A stretch of 64,000 bases of DNA from NCBI RefSeq assembly GCF_024158915.1, contig NZ_JAMZGF010000025.1, positions 1 through 64,000 of the forward strand, written 5' to 3'. Each line of letters opens with the position of its first letter. Position 1 is the stretch's first letter. The position numbers and the translations under genes were made by a program. The DNA is from Chryseobacterium sp. S0630 (GTDB lineage: Bacteria > Bacteroidota > Bacteroidia > Flavobacteriales > Weeksellaceae). Shown in pieces: positions 16,418-24,398 of the stretch. The notes under the pieces are model-generated. The model was not told the origin of the DNA and searched no databases. It worked only from the letters and a program-made list of their open reading frames with translations.

Positions 16418-16579
16418 GAATTAACAGGTCGCTCCTCCGGAGCTCTAATTTAAAAACAAATACGTTCTATTAACAGTCAGCTCCCATAGGAGCTAAATTT
16501 GATCCCGTCGGGATCTACTGTTAGTAGAAAAAATGAAATCCCCATAAATTAGAGCTCCGGAGGAGCGACCTGTTAATTC
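16418..16579. repeat. Orphan REP cluster (35-bp inverted repeat with two inner hairpins)
   Basis: A 35-bp segment at 16418-16452 is repeated exactly in inverted orientation at 16545-16579. Each copy contains the hairpin GCTCCTCCGGAGC with the tail GACCTGTTAAT, as in the REPs around the RAYT gene at 4.8 kb. Two further stems lie between them, AGCTCCCATAGGAGCT (16479-16494) and GATCCCGTCGGGATC (16501-16515). There is no ORF inside. It is probably a non-autonomous element mobilised in trans by the RAYT. The rest of the gap (16316-16687) holds nothing else recognised. Confidence 0.75.
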
Positions 16580-16687
16580 ATAGCGTAAATATTAGTATTT
16601 TTATATTATTAATCTGTAACGATTAGTTAGGACTAGTCAATTATTTATCTTTATTCAACTTATTAACCCATTACAAAATTATTTTTT

Positions 16688-17455
16688 ATGCCTTGGAATC
16701 CCGAATTATACGATCAATACAAAGATGTACGTTACAAACCCTTTTATGATTTAGCAGCATTAATTAAGCCCGAAAATAATATAAAAGCCATTGATTTAGG
16801 TTGTGGAACCGGAGAACAAACCTCTATTCTTACGGAAAAACTCACAGGTTCTACATTCTTAGGAATAGATTCATCAGCAGAAATGCTTGAAAAATCTAAG
16901 AAATTTGAAAATAATAATCTTCATTTTAAGCTTCAGACTATTGAAGAGGTAGCACAATCTGACCAGAAATGGGATCTTGTCTTCAGTAATGCCGCTTTAC
17001 AGTGGGCTGATGATCATGAAACTTTATTTCCTAAAATCATTGGACTGCTTTCGCAAAATGGACAATTAGCCATACAAATGCCCGTTCAGAAAGAAAATAT
17101 TCTGAACCAGATTCTAGCGGAAATGGCAGATGAGGAGCCTTATTCATCCCAATTAAATCATTTTAACCGTGATTCTCCGGTGCTTTCAATGGATGATTAT
17201 GCCCAGATATTATTTGATAACGGAATTCAGGATATTGAAATATTTCAGAAGGTCTATCCTATCATTGCAGATGATCACGAAGCCTTATATGAGTTTATTT
17301 CAGGAACTGCATTATTGCCTTATTTAGAGCGTCTTGAAGGAGAACAGAAAAAAAAATTCATCTCTGAATTTAAATCGCGTATTGCAAAAAGGTTTACAAA
17401 ATATCCTGCTATCTATGCATTTAAACGCATTTTGATGTATGGCCGCAAAAAATAG
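16688..17455 (+). CDS. SAM-dependent methyltransferase, trans-aconitate methyltransferase-like
   Basis: This 255-residue class I methyltransferase has motif I AIDLGCGTGEQT (about residues 38-49), the acidic SAM-ribose contact GIDSSAEML and the post-motif WDLVFSNAALQWADDHE. The ALQW segment and overall length match the Tam (trans-aconitate 2-methyltransferase) family, but related proteins methylate other small acids, so the substrate is uncertain. It stands alone between the orphan REP cluster and a palindromic element. Cytoplasmic, with no signal peptide. Confidence 0.82.
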   Translation: MPWNPELYDQYKDVRYKPFYDLAALIKPENNIKAIDLGCGTGEQTSILTEKLTGSTFLGIDSSAEMLEKSKKFENNNLHFKLQTIEEVAQSDQKWDLVFSNAALQWADDHETLFPKIIGLLSQNGQLAIQMPVQKENILNQILAEMADEEPYSSQLNHFNRDSPVLSMDDYAQILFDNGIQDIEIFQKVYPIIADDHEALYEFISGTALLPYLERLEGEQKKKFISEFKSRIAKRFTKYPAIYAFKRILMYGRKK

Positions 17456-17480
17456 AAAATCTTAATACTCAATTAAAAAA

Positions 17481-17583
17481 CTGCCACAATTGTCATTCTG
17501 ACGAAGGAATAATCCCATTAATAACCAATGATATGAGATTCTTCATTACACTCGTTTCATTCAGAATGACAAAATTGTAGCAG
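17481..17583. repeat. Palindromic TGTCATTCTGA element (MITE-like)
   Basis: The left end CTGCCACAATTGTCATTCTGA and the right end TCAGAATGACAAAATTGTAGCAG are near-perfect inverted copies enclosing about 60 bp. Relatives occur at 22038-22195 and inside the tandem repeat at 35926-36460. It lies between convergent genes and could also form a bidirectional terminator. Confidence 0.7.
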
Positions 17584-17602
17584 CTTCTTCTTTATAGGTT
17601 CT

Positions 17603-18244
17603 TTACTCTTTCAGATTATACAGGAACGGACTTTCCCTGATATACTCTGAGTCTTCAATCTGAGACACCAAAAACTCAGCCAGATCAGCAGCACTGATTC
17701 CTTCTCCTTTACAGTCTGTAAGGTTTGCTTCCGTTAGAAAATTGTCCTGTGTAAGATGAATCAGAGGTAGTCTTACCAATGTCCAATCCAGGTTGCTATC
17801 CAGAAGAACTTCATATTCTTTCTGTTTATCTGCTGTAGTCTCAGGATAGTTCTGGTACATCCAGTCTGTCGCCATTTTTACGTTTTCATTTTTATGATCG
17901 AACGGTGTATTTACACTTAGACCAGTGGTTACAATATACCGCCTTATTCCATGATGATTCATTGCAGAGATGATATTTTTTGCAGCATCACTGAATATAG
18001 CCTTCTCTCCTTTTGGCTGTCCTAAAGTACTTATGACAAGATCAGTTCCTTCAATCAAAGTATGAATAGCTACTTCATCCCTTGCATCTCCTTTTACCAC
18101 TTCAATTAATGGATTTTGGAGAGTAAAATTCTCGGGATATCTTAATAAAAGTTTAAGAGAATATCCTTTTTCAAGAAGGTTTTGTACCAGATATTGTCCG
18201 GATTTTCCGGTTCCGCCAATGATGGCAATTTTATAGGTTTTCAT
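17603..18244 (-). CDS. NAD(P)H-binding oxidoreductase (atypical SDR)
   Basis: This 213-residue protein has the Rossmann motif IAIIGGTGKSGQYLV at residues 7-21, the typical TGxxGxxG-like pattern of NAD(P)H-binding (NmrA-like) atypical SDRs. The second strand leads into LLLRYPENF, a pattern fitting NADP, and the later segment DLVISTLGQPKGEK is usual for the family. The substrate is unknown; relatives include flavin/biliverdin reductase-like proteins and redox sensors. It is a single gene, transcribed away from the epoxide hydrolase gene. Confidence 0.82.
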   Translation of the reverse strand: MKTYKIAIIGGTGKSGQYLVQNLLEKGYSLKLLLRYPENFTLQNPLIEVVKGDARDEVAIHTLIEGTDLVISTLGQPKGEKAIFSDAAKNIISAMNHHGIRRYIVTTGLSVNTPFDHKNENVKMATDWMYQNYPETTADKQKEYEVLLDSNLDWTLVRLPLIHLTQDNFLTEANLTDCKGEGISAADLAEFLVSQIEDSEYIRESPFLYNLKE

Positions 18245-18583
18245 AATGATTTTTTTTAATATTAAATATCAATAATCAACAGCTGATTCATCGCTAATGA
18301 CCATTAATATTACAAAAGACGAATTGTCTTTACTTTAGATAAGATATAACAGATGTATTGGGTTCAGAAAATTGAACCTAAGATGTTCAGGTCAAAACCT
18401 GACTCACAGTAATATGTATTACGAGATTTTAATGAATTAAAGTTACCTATTTTCCTTATTAAAAAAATTTAAAATTTATGATTTTGACAACATTTATTAA
18501 AAGAGAAAGTTTTTAACTTTGATAACAAGCTTACTATCAATATATTCCACTAAATCCACTTTACACCAATAAAATATAATAAT
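18245..18583. other. Divergent intergenic region with two small hairpins
   Basis: No ORF is supported. Two adjacent stems are visible, GGTTCA/TGAACC (18361-18378) and TCAGGT/ACCTGA (18387-18402). Their role is unclear; they could be operator half-sites for either divergent gene. The rest is AT-rich. Confidence 0.35.
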
Positions 18584-19693
18584 ATGGAACCCTTTACAGT
18601 AAACATTCCCGAATCAGTGATAACCGATCTTAAAAACCGTTTACAAAATACCCGCTGGCCGGGAGAACCCGAAGGCTCAGGATGGAACTACGGAACCAGC
18701 GAAGCTTACCTGAAAGAACTTACCCACTATTGGATCAACACCTATAACTGGAGAATGCACGAACAGCAATTGAATCAACATCCTCAGTATATCGCCCTGA
18801 TAGACGGAATTCTTATCCATTTTCAATATATAAGAGGAAAAGGTCCCAACCCTAAGCCATTAATCCTGACCCATGGCTGGCCGGACAGCTATTACCGTTT
18901 TCATAAAATTATTCCGTTACTTACAGAAGGTGAAAAGAGCTTTGATCTTGTTATTCCTTCCATTCCGGGATTTGGCTTTTCTGATAAAACAGCAGTCAGC
19001 AGCGAAAAAGTGGCAGATCTTTGGAAAAAACTGATGACTGAAGTACTTGGCTATGAAAAATTCTGTGCTGCCGGAGGAGATATAGGAATGGGCGTCGTAA
19101 AAGCATTGACTTCAAAATATCCTGAAGTACTGGAAGCTGTTCACCTTACCGACGTAGGCTATCCTACCGGTCAGGAAGATTTCACTACAATGAGTAAAGA
19201 AGAACAGGAATTCGCACAGTTTGTCCAGCAATGGTGGTACAGCGAAGGCGCTTACGCAATGGTACAGTCTACCAAGCCACAATCGCTGGCCTATGGTCTC
19301 AATGACTCTCCTGTAGGGCTGGCTGCCTGGATCATTAGCTTTACCAATGCAGGAGCTTCTCCGGAACTGATTGAAGCAGCATTCGGAGGGAAAGATGAAA
19401 TGCTTACTAATATTATGATCTATTGGGTAACACAAACTATAGGATCTTCCGCCAGAATGTACAAGGAAGATGCAGCGGCTTTATGGAGCGGTACGCAAGT
19501 ACATCAAAAAAGCAATGTTCCTGCAGGAGTACTTGTATTTCCCCGTGAGGCCCAGTTTCCGAAAGAATGGGCAGAACGTTTTATAAATGTAACCAGCTTT
19601 AAAAAGATGAATGAAGGAGGACACTTTGCTGCATTGGAATTGCCTTATCTATTTGCAGATGAGTTAAGATCATTCTTTTATTCTGTCAGATAA
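18584..19693 (+). CDS. Epoxide hydrolase, alpha/beta hydrolase with EHN domain
   Basis: This 369-residue protein begins with the N-terminal epoxide hydrolase domain, FTVNIPESVITDLKNRL to about residue 105. An alpha/beta hydrolase core follows. The oxyanion motif is HGWPDSY, the nucleophile Asp is in GGDIGMGV and the catalytic His is in GGHFAALELP. Relatives hydrate epoxides, including juvenile hormone and xenobiotics. There is no signal peptide, so it is cytoplasmic, and no neighbouring gene suggests a pathway. Confidence 0.88.
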   Translation: MEPFTVNIPESVITDLKNRLQNTRWPGEPEGSGWNYGTSEAYLKELTHYWINTYNWRMHEQQLNQHPQYIALIDGILIHFQYIRGKGPNPKPLILTHGWPDSYYRFHKIIPLLTEGEKSFDLVIPSIPGFGFSDKTAVSSEKVADLWKKLMTEVLGYEKFCAAGGDIGMGVVKALTSKYPEVLEAVHLTDVGYPTGQEDFTTMSKEEQEFAQFVQQWWYSEGAYAMVQSTKPQSLAYGLNDSPVGLAAWIISFTNAGASPELIEAAFGGKDEMLTNIMIYWVTQTIGSSARMYKEDAAALWSGTQVHQKSNVPAGVLVFPREAQFPKEWAERFINVTSFKKMNEGGHFAALELPYLFADELRSFFYSVR

Positions 19694-19839
19694 ACGATTC
19701 ATGAAGTACGATCGATCCTGCCTTTTAGCAGCTTCCTCTTGATGATAAACTGTTAATCCTTCTAAACCATTACTAAAATTTGTTAACAAAGCATGATTTT
19801 TTTGGCGAGTTCTTTTATTTTAGCTGAAATTAATAACTT

Positions 19840-21270
19840 ATGAAAAAATTGACCTACACCATTGTAGCAGCATTTTTATTCTGTTCAGTGGAAGCTCAAA
19901 TACAAAATGCCGGTTTTGAAAACATGACCGATAGATTACCTAACCATTGGAATATAAAAAAAACAGATTCATACGAGGGTAAAATAGATTACACCCAATA
20001 TTTCGGAGGAAAAGCCTCTATGCAAATCGCAGGAAAATCTGATAATTACAAAGATTTTCAATCTTTTTCTCAAAAAGTTCCTCTTAATATTGAGCAATTA
20101 CAGAAAATAGAAATCAGTGCTTATATAAAATCCAAGAACACCAAGGGGAAAATCCTTCTATGGACTCAGGTGAAGGACGAAAGTGGAAAAATGATTGACT
20201 TTGGAAATTCAGACTCACAGCAAAAGGTTATAGCTGTCAATAAAGACTGGACGAGATATTCTTTGATTTTCACTGTTGATAAAAATGTAAAAAGTCTTCT
20301 TCTTGGAGGAGTATTCTCAGGAAGCGGAACTGTTTGGTTCGATCATTTTGAGCTGAAAACAATTTCATTATCAGATGAAGAACCTTCAAAAGTATCTTCA
20401 AAATACATTCGGGATTTTAAAAATATTGTAAAAAAGAATTCAATTTTTTCAGATCAACTAGATTGGAAAAATATTGATAGCAATCTTGAACATCTTTCAA
20501 AAGGAATGAAAACTATTGATGATACCGATCCTGCATTGGGTTATATTATACAAAATCTAAGACAGGCTGGTGATAATCATTCATTTATTTCCGGAAAAGA
20601 GCGTTCTGAAAAGCAAAAGAAAAGCAATACCAATGAAGCAAAACCCGATTCCAGACTGATAGATCAGCATATTGGCTATATTTCAGTTCCCGGTTTTGGT
20701 TCCTTAAACACAGAAGTTGGAAATGATTTCGCCTTACAGATCCACAATATGATTAAAAAACTGGACTCTGAAAATACGATTAAAGGCTGGATTGTAGATC
20801 TGAGAGGCAATACGGGAGGAAATATGTACCCTATGATTTCAGGTCTCGGAAGCCTGATTGGAGAAGGAACATTGGGATATTTTGTTTACAAAGACAAAAA
20901 ATCTCCATGGGTTTATAAGAACAGAAAGTTTGGTGATAACAAAATTACAGAACCTTATGACCTTAAAAGCGGGCAGTCTAAAATTGCAGTTCTGATAGGC
21001 CCGAGCACGGCCAGCTCCGGAGAAGCTACAACGATTGCATTTATTGGAAAAAGCAATGTAAAACTCTTTGGAAAACCATCGGCAGGTTATACTTCAGCCA
21101 ACAGTGTTTATCCGCTAAGTGACGGTAAAAGCTTTGCGCTGGCTTCTTCTTATGAAATGGACCGAAACGGGAAAGTGTATTACGGAAAAATTGATCCGGA
21201 CGTTCCAGTAGAATCTAAAGAGGGTCAGGATATGGATATTGAGACCGCAAAAAACTGGATTTTAAATTAG
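19840..21270 (+). CDS. S41 family peptidase with N-terminal jelly-roll domain
   Basis: This 476-residue secreted protease has the signal peptide MKKLTYTIVAAFLFCSVEAQ. Residues of about 22-170 form a beta-sandwich resembling carbohydrate-binding modules, with the WFDHFEL end typical of that fold. The tail-specific protease domain contains GYISVPGFGS, GWIVDLRGNTGGNM and the nucleophile region GPSTASSGEATT (Ser392 or Ser393). No PDZ domain is visible, unlike CtpA. It probably cleaves proteins or peptides in the periplasm or at the surface; the target is unknown. It is a single gene followed by an inverted pair of DnaA-box-like sequences. Confidence 0.87.
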   Translation: MKKLTYTIVAAFLFCSVEAQIQNAGFENMTDRLPNHWNIKKTDSYEGKIDYTQYFGGKASMQIAGKSDNYKDFQSFSQKVPLNIEQLQKIEISAYIKSKNTKGKILLWTQVKDESGKMIDFGNSDSQQKVIAVNKDWTRYSLIFTVDKNVKSLLLGGVFSGSGTVWFDHFELKTISLSDEEPSKVSSKYIRDFKNIVKKNSIFSDQLDWKNIDSNLEHLSKGMKTIDDTDPALGYIIQNLRQAGDNHSFISGKERSEKQKKSNTNEAKPDSRLIDQHIGYISVPGFGSLNTEVGNDFALQIHNMIKKLDSENTIKGWIVDLRGNTGGNMYPMISGLGSLIGEGTLGYFVYKDKKSPWVYKNRKFGDNKITEPYDLKSGQSKIAVLIGPSTASSGEATTIAFIGKSNVKLFGKPSAGYTSANSVYPLSDGKSFALASSYEMDRNGKVYYGKIDPDVPVESKEGQDMDIETAKNWILN

Positions 21271-21278
21271 TTCCAGAC

Positions 21279-21302
21279 TTATCCACAAAAAAATGTGGAT
21301 AA
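21279..21302. other. Inverted pair of DnaA-box-like sequences
   Basis: TTATCCACA (21279-21287) and its exact reverse complement TGTGGATAA (21294-21302) are separated by six A. Each is identical to the E. coli consensus DnaA box. No cluster of further boxes is visible nearby, so this is not convincing as an origin. The pair would also form a hairpin just after the S41 gene, without a good T tract. Confidence 0.45.
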
Positions 21303-21349
21303 CTTGTGAATTTTAACATTAAATTCATATTTCGTATTAAAATTATTAC

Positions 21350-21357
21350 TACATTTA
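21350..21357 (+). promoter_or_regulatory. Possible -7 element before the 21.4-kb micro-ORF
   Basis: TACATTTA differs from TAnnTTTG at one position. A TTTCG lies about 20 bp upstream as a possible -33 element. It would start a transcript near 21364, ending at the terminator at 21442-21470. Confidence 0.35.
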
Positions 21358-21376
21358 CTATGTAATAAACATCGAA

Positions 21377-21442
21377 GTGGAAACTTTATTTGCTTTTCTT
21401 ACTACTCTTGAAATTGCAATTAAATTTGAAATAAAAATTTAA
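21377..21442 (+). CDS. Candidate micro-ORF, 21-residue peptide
   Basis: A GTG-started 21-codon frame encodes a hydrophobic, amphipathic peptide beginning METLFAFLTTLEIAIK. Its stop codon overlaps the first base of a strong terminator stem, and a promoter-like TACATTTA lies 20-27 bases upstream. Promoter, micro-ORF and terminator form a compact unit of about 110 bp with no other gene in it. No family is recognised, and a small RNA without translation is also possible. Confidence 0.35.
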   Translation: METLFAFLTTLEIAIKFEIKI

Positions 21443-21470
21443 GCACAGCATTGTCGGCTGTGCTTTTTAT
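21442..21470 (+). terminator. Terminator of the micro-ORF unit
   Basis: AGCACAGC (21442-21449) pairs perfectly with GCTGTGCT (21457-21464), followed by TTTT and more T-rich sequence. It is far from the S41 stop codon (about 170 bp), which favours a separate small transcript. From here to 21745 no further feature was recognised. Confidence 0.8.
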
Positions 21471-21745
21471 TGTTGTCTAATTAAAAAAATGAGATGTATT
21501 TATCTACTGGATCTACCCCTAAAGGGTAGATTCTTTTATCCATATATCCCTTCAAATAAGGTTTTTAGAGTTTTTTAATCCCTGAACACCTATTCATTCT
21601 AAGCTGTATCAATGAGCCGGGCAGAAAGCCCTTCATCAATGCAAAATTCATTTTAATCAGATTGTTCTTTATGATGTTGTAATCTCCTCTGTTTTTTCCC
21701 CTGTACGGTATAACATTTGTATTTTACAATTTAATTATCAACATT

Positions 21746-22033
21746 ATGGACGAAACGAAAATAGAATCTTTAGACCTGATTAATGATAAGTATTTAATAG
21801 ATGAATATTTTAAACTTAAAGTGAATAAGGAATTAAATATTGACATTGATCTTAGCTCTGAATATATCACTGCACATAATATAGTTTCAAAAAAATTAAT
21901 TCTTGTGCAGACATTTTCTCATGTCATTATGGAAAATCCCCAGCTCTATCTTTTATTACGTTCTTTACTTCATAACATCAACAGTTATCACATAACGAAA
22001 AGTCAAATGATTTCTGCTCTGAACAATAAATAA
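21746..22033 (+). CDS. Hypothetical protein
   Basis: This 95-residue, acidic, mostly helical protein is not recognised. There is no signal peptide or membrane segment; it contains many Leu, Ile and Asn residues and no cysteine or catalytic-looking motif. The ATG at 21746 follows an AT-rich leader and the frame has no in-frame competitor. It ends just before the palindromic element at 22038 and converges with the signalling operon. Its small size and isolation give no clue to its role, but the length and leader make it a plausible gene. Confidence 0.55.
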   Translation: MDETKIESLDLINDKYLIDEYFKLKVNKELNIDIDLSSEYITAHNIVSKKLILVQTFSHVIMENPQLYLLLRSLLHNINSYHITKSQMISALNNK

Positions 22034-22037
22034 AAAA

Positions 22038-22195
22038 GAGACTATCTCAAAAGTGTCATTCTGACAAAGGAAGAATCTCATTCATAATTGATAATATAAG
22101 ATTCTTCACTACATTTCTGAACTACGTTCGCAGACTTTCAGTCTGTGTTCAGAATGACAGCGTCAAATTGTTTGACTTTCGAGACAGCCTATTTT
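22038..22195. repeat. Palindromic TGTCATTCTGA element, larger copy
   Basis: It starts with GAGACTATCTCAAAAGTGTCATTCTGA-like sequence (written here as two parts, GAGACTATCTC and GTGTCATTCTGA). It ends with the rough inverse, TCAGAATGACA and TTTCGAGACAGCC. Inside is a small hairpin CAGACTTTCAGTCTG (22131-22145). It belongs to the same family as 17481-17583 and separates convergent genes. Confidence 0.65.
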
Positions 22196-22215
22196 ACTTT
22201 GAAAAGTCAAAAGAT

Positions 22216-22587
22216 TTACACCTGTTCTTTTATATGTTTTGCCACCATTTCTTCAAGATCATCCAGATTAAAAGGTTTTGAAACATAATCATCTGCCTGT
22301 GCTTCGGAAGCTAAGGCAGCAATATCATTGTTTGCCGTAACATAAATGACAGGAATGTGATTAAATTCTTCGCTGTTTTTCAAAAGTTTTGTAGCTTCCA
22401 CTCCTCCAATTTTCGGAATCCAGTTATCCATCAGAATAACATCGGGATGATATTCAGCCACTTTCTCCAGAATATCATGTGAAGTTTCTGAGATTCTGAC
22501 CTCGTAGCCATTCTCTTCAAATATGATGGTAATCACTTCCAAAATAGCAGCGTCATCATCAAAAATTAAAATTTTCTTTTTGTTCAT
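22216..22587 (-). CDS. Single-domain response regulator
   Basis: This 123-residue CheY-like receiver has no output domain. It has the acidic pocket FDDDA (residues 9-13), the phospho-acceptor Asp54 in VILMDNWIP, the conserved Thr in IYVTAN and Lys in VSKPF. It is the last gene of the six-gene minus-strand signalling run, 18 bp after cheB. It probably receives phosphate from the hybrid kinases of the same run; its target is unknown. Confidence 0.9.
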   Translation of the reverse strand: MNKKKILIFDDDAAILEVITIIFEENGYEVRISETSHDILEKVAEYHPDVILMDNWIPKIGGVEATKLLKNSEEFNHIPVIYVTANNDIAALASEAQADDYVSKPFNLDDLEEMVAKHIKEQV

Positions 22588-22605
22588 ATTATTTAGGTTA
22601 TTCTA

Positions 22606-23175
22606 TTACAACTGATTGATATAATCTGCCAGATTATCCGGTTTGATAATTTGGTCATAATCTATCTCTTCTACGGCATGTTTGGGCATATATTCCACTT
22701 CTGCCGTTTCAGGATCCTGAATCCATACCTGTCCGTTATTTTTTTTAATATAAGACAGCCCTTCTACTCCATCAGCATTGGCTCCGGAGAGAAGAATTCC
22801 AATCATATTCTCTCCATAAATTTCTGCTGCAGACCTGAAGGTGACATCTATTGAAGGACGAGAGTAATTCATTTTTTCTGAGCTGTCCAGTGACATATTT
22901 TTCTTATTTTCAAACAGCAAATGATAATCTGCCGGAACAATATAAATGGCATTATTGTCCATTTCAGTTTTATCTTCTACTTCTATCACCGGTATCTTCG
23001 TAAATTGCTGCAATAAGGTTCTCAGAATGTCTCCTGATTGGGCTTTACGGTGAACCACCACTACAATTGGGATTTTTAGAATATCATTCAGGTTTTTGAT
23101 CATTTCAATAATGACCTGTAAACTGCCTGCTGATCCTCCTATAACAATTAATTCAATGTTTTTCTGTGATTCCAT
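22606..23175 (-). CDS. CheB-type methylesterase domain protein, no receiver
   Basis: This 189-residue protein contains only the catalytic domain of CheB. The nucleophile Ser is in IGGSAGSL, the active-site His in VVVHRKAQSGD and the Asp in LSGANADGVEGL. Classical CheB has an N-terminal receiver, which is absent here, although two free receivers are encoded in the same run. CheB removes methyl groups from, or deamidates, glutamates of chemoreceptors, but no receptor is encoded nearby. The substrate may be a helical segment of one of the kinases. It lies 11 bp after cheR. Confidence 0.9.
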   Translation of the reverse strand: MESQKNIELIVIGGSAGSLQVIIEMIKNLNDILKIPIVVVVHRKAQSGDILRTLLQQFTKIPVIEVEDKTEMDNNAIYIVPADYHLLFENKKNMSLDSSEKMNYSRPSIDVTFRSAAEIYGENMIGILLSGANADGVEGLSYIKKNNGQVWIQDPETAEVEYMPKHAVEEIDYDQIIKPDNLADYINQL

Positions 23176-23186
23176 AGCATTGGTTA

Positions 23187-24017
23187 TTAATGATGATCAA
23201 GCTTTTTCCAGATTTTCTGGTCTTCAATCTGATGATAATTCTTTTCAATAGTGGAAAACCTGAGTGTCTCTTTTGCTCCCAAAGCCAGAAAACCTAAATT
23301 TTCCAGACTATTATCAAAAAGTTTGAATACCCTTTCCTGCAGTTCTCTATCAAAATAAATCAGAACATTCCTGCATATAATCAGCTGAAAGCTATTGAAA
23401 GAACTGTCTGAAACCAGATTGTGGGTAGATAAAATAAGTTTTTCCTGTAAGCTTTCATCAAACTTTACACTATCATAATTGGCCGTATAGTAATCTGAAA
23501 AATCACGTTTCCCTCCTGAAAGCATATAGTTTTCAGAATATAATTTCATTTGGTATAACGGGAAAACACCGGCTCTGGCTGTCTCAAGAACTGCGGGATT
23601 TAAATCTGTACCATAAATCAGGGATTTATCATACAGCCCTGCTTCTTTCAATAAAATAGCGATAGAATAAGCTTCTTCTCCCGTAGAACAACCAGCAATC
23701 CAGATCCTGATCAGGGGATAAGTGCCTAATTGCGGCAGAACTTTCTCCCGTAATGCTTTGAAAAAAGAAGGATCACGAAACATTTCTGTGACGTTTACCG
23801 TAACTTCTTCCACAAAGCGCTTTAGATATTCTGCATCATTCATGAGGGTATACCTGAGTTCTGCGAAGCTGGTAAACCTGTCCAAAAGGCATATCCTGTT
23901 TACTCTTCTTTTAAACGAAGCCCTGCTATAACCGGAAAAGTCATAGCCATACATTTCATAGACATCGTTGATCAGATATTCTATTTCTTCATCTTTTACG
24001 ATACTTGGTTCCAGCAT
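23187..24017 (-). CDS. CheR-type protein glutamate methyltransferase
   Basis: This 276-residue protein has the N-terminal helical CheR domain (to about residue 70) with SRASFKRRVNR, then the SAM-binding methyltransferase domain. Landmarks are VTEMFRDPSFF, IWIAGCSTGEEAYSIA for SAM, and LIICRNVLIYFD. It pairs with the CheB-like gene to form a reversible methylation module. There is no TPR tail and no pentapeptide-binding clue. Its start codon lies directly next to the stop codon of the receiver gene, indicating tight translational coupling. Confidence 0.92.
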   Translation of the reverse strand: MLEPSIVKDEEIEYLINDVYEMYGYDFSGYSRASFKRRVNRICLLDRFTSFAELRYTLMNDAEYLKRFVEEVTVNVTEMFRDPSFFKALREKVLPQLGTYPLIRIWIAGCSTGEEAYSIAILLKEAGLYDKSLIYGTDLNPAVLETARAGVFPLYQMKLYSENYMLSGGKRDFSDYYTANYDSVKFDESLQEKLILSTHNLVSDSSFNSFQLIICRNVLIYFDRELQERVFKLFDNSLENLGFLALGAKETLRFSTIEKNYHQIEDQKIWKKLDHH

Positions 24018-24383
24018 CTATGAAAGTTTTTCTATTGCCATTAGTAAAAGGTCTACATCAATGGGCTTTGAAACATAATCATTAGCGCCTACCTCAATGC
24101 ATTTCTGACGGTCTTCAGGCATAGCCTGTGCGGTTACAGCAATAACTGGAATATCTTTGATTTCAGGCGTGTTTCTTATGATTCTTACTGCTTCATAGCC
24201 GTCTATTCCAGGCATCATCATATCCATAAGTACCATTGAAAAATCAGGGTCAGCTTTTAGCATATCCAGAGCTTCCTGAGCCATTGTACAGGTTTCTACT
24301 GCATATCCACGGGCCTTAAGGGTGAGTTTCAATGCGAATATATTGCGTGGATCATCATCCACAATTAAAATTTTCTTTTTCAT
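24018..24383 (-). CDS. Single-domain response regulator
   Basis: This 121-residue receiver has IVDDDPRN, phospho-acceptor Asp54 in VLMDMMMPG, Thr in IAVTAQ and Lys in VSKPID. It closely resembles the third receiver of the hybrid kinase encoded just upstream, sharing VDDD-RNIF, MDMMMP-DGYE and KCI-GA-DY-SKP-D. It could therefore be a duplicated, detached copy of that domain. It lies between the hybrid kinase and cheR in a gapless run and may connect the kinase to CheR/CheB. Confidence 0.9.
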   Translation of the reverse strand: MKKKILIVDDDPRNIFALKLTLKARGYAVETCTMAQEALDMLKADPDFSMVLMDMMMPGIDGYEAVRIIRNTPEIKDIPVIAVTAQAMPEDRQKCIEVGANDYVSKPIDVDLLLMAIEKLS

Positions 24384-24398
24384 CAGAATTTTATCTGT

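Noticed and set aside
21271-21745. Chromosomal replication origin
   Set aside because: Only two DnaA boxes are visible, there is no dnaA, gidA or other origin-linked gene nearby, and a skew analysis could not be run.
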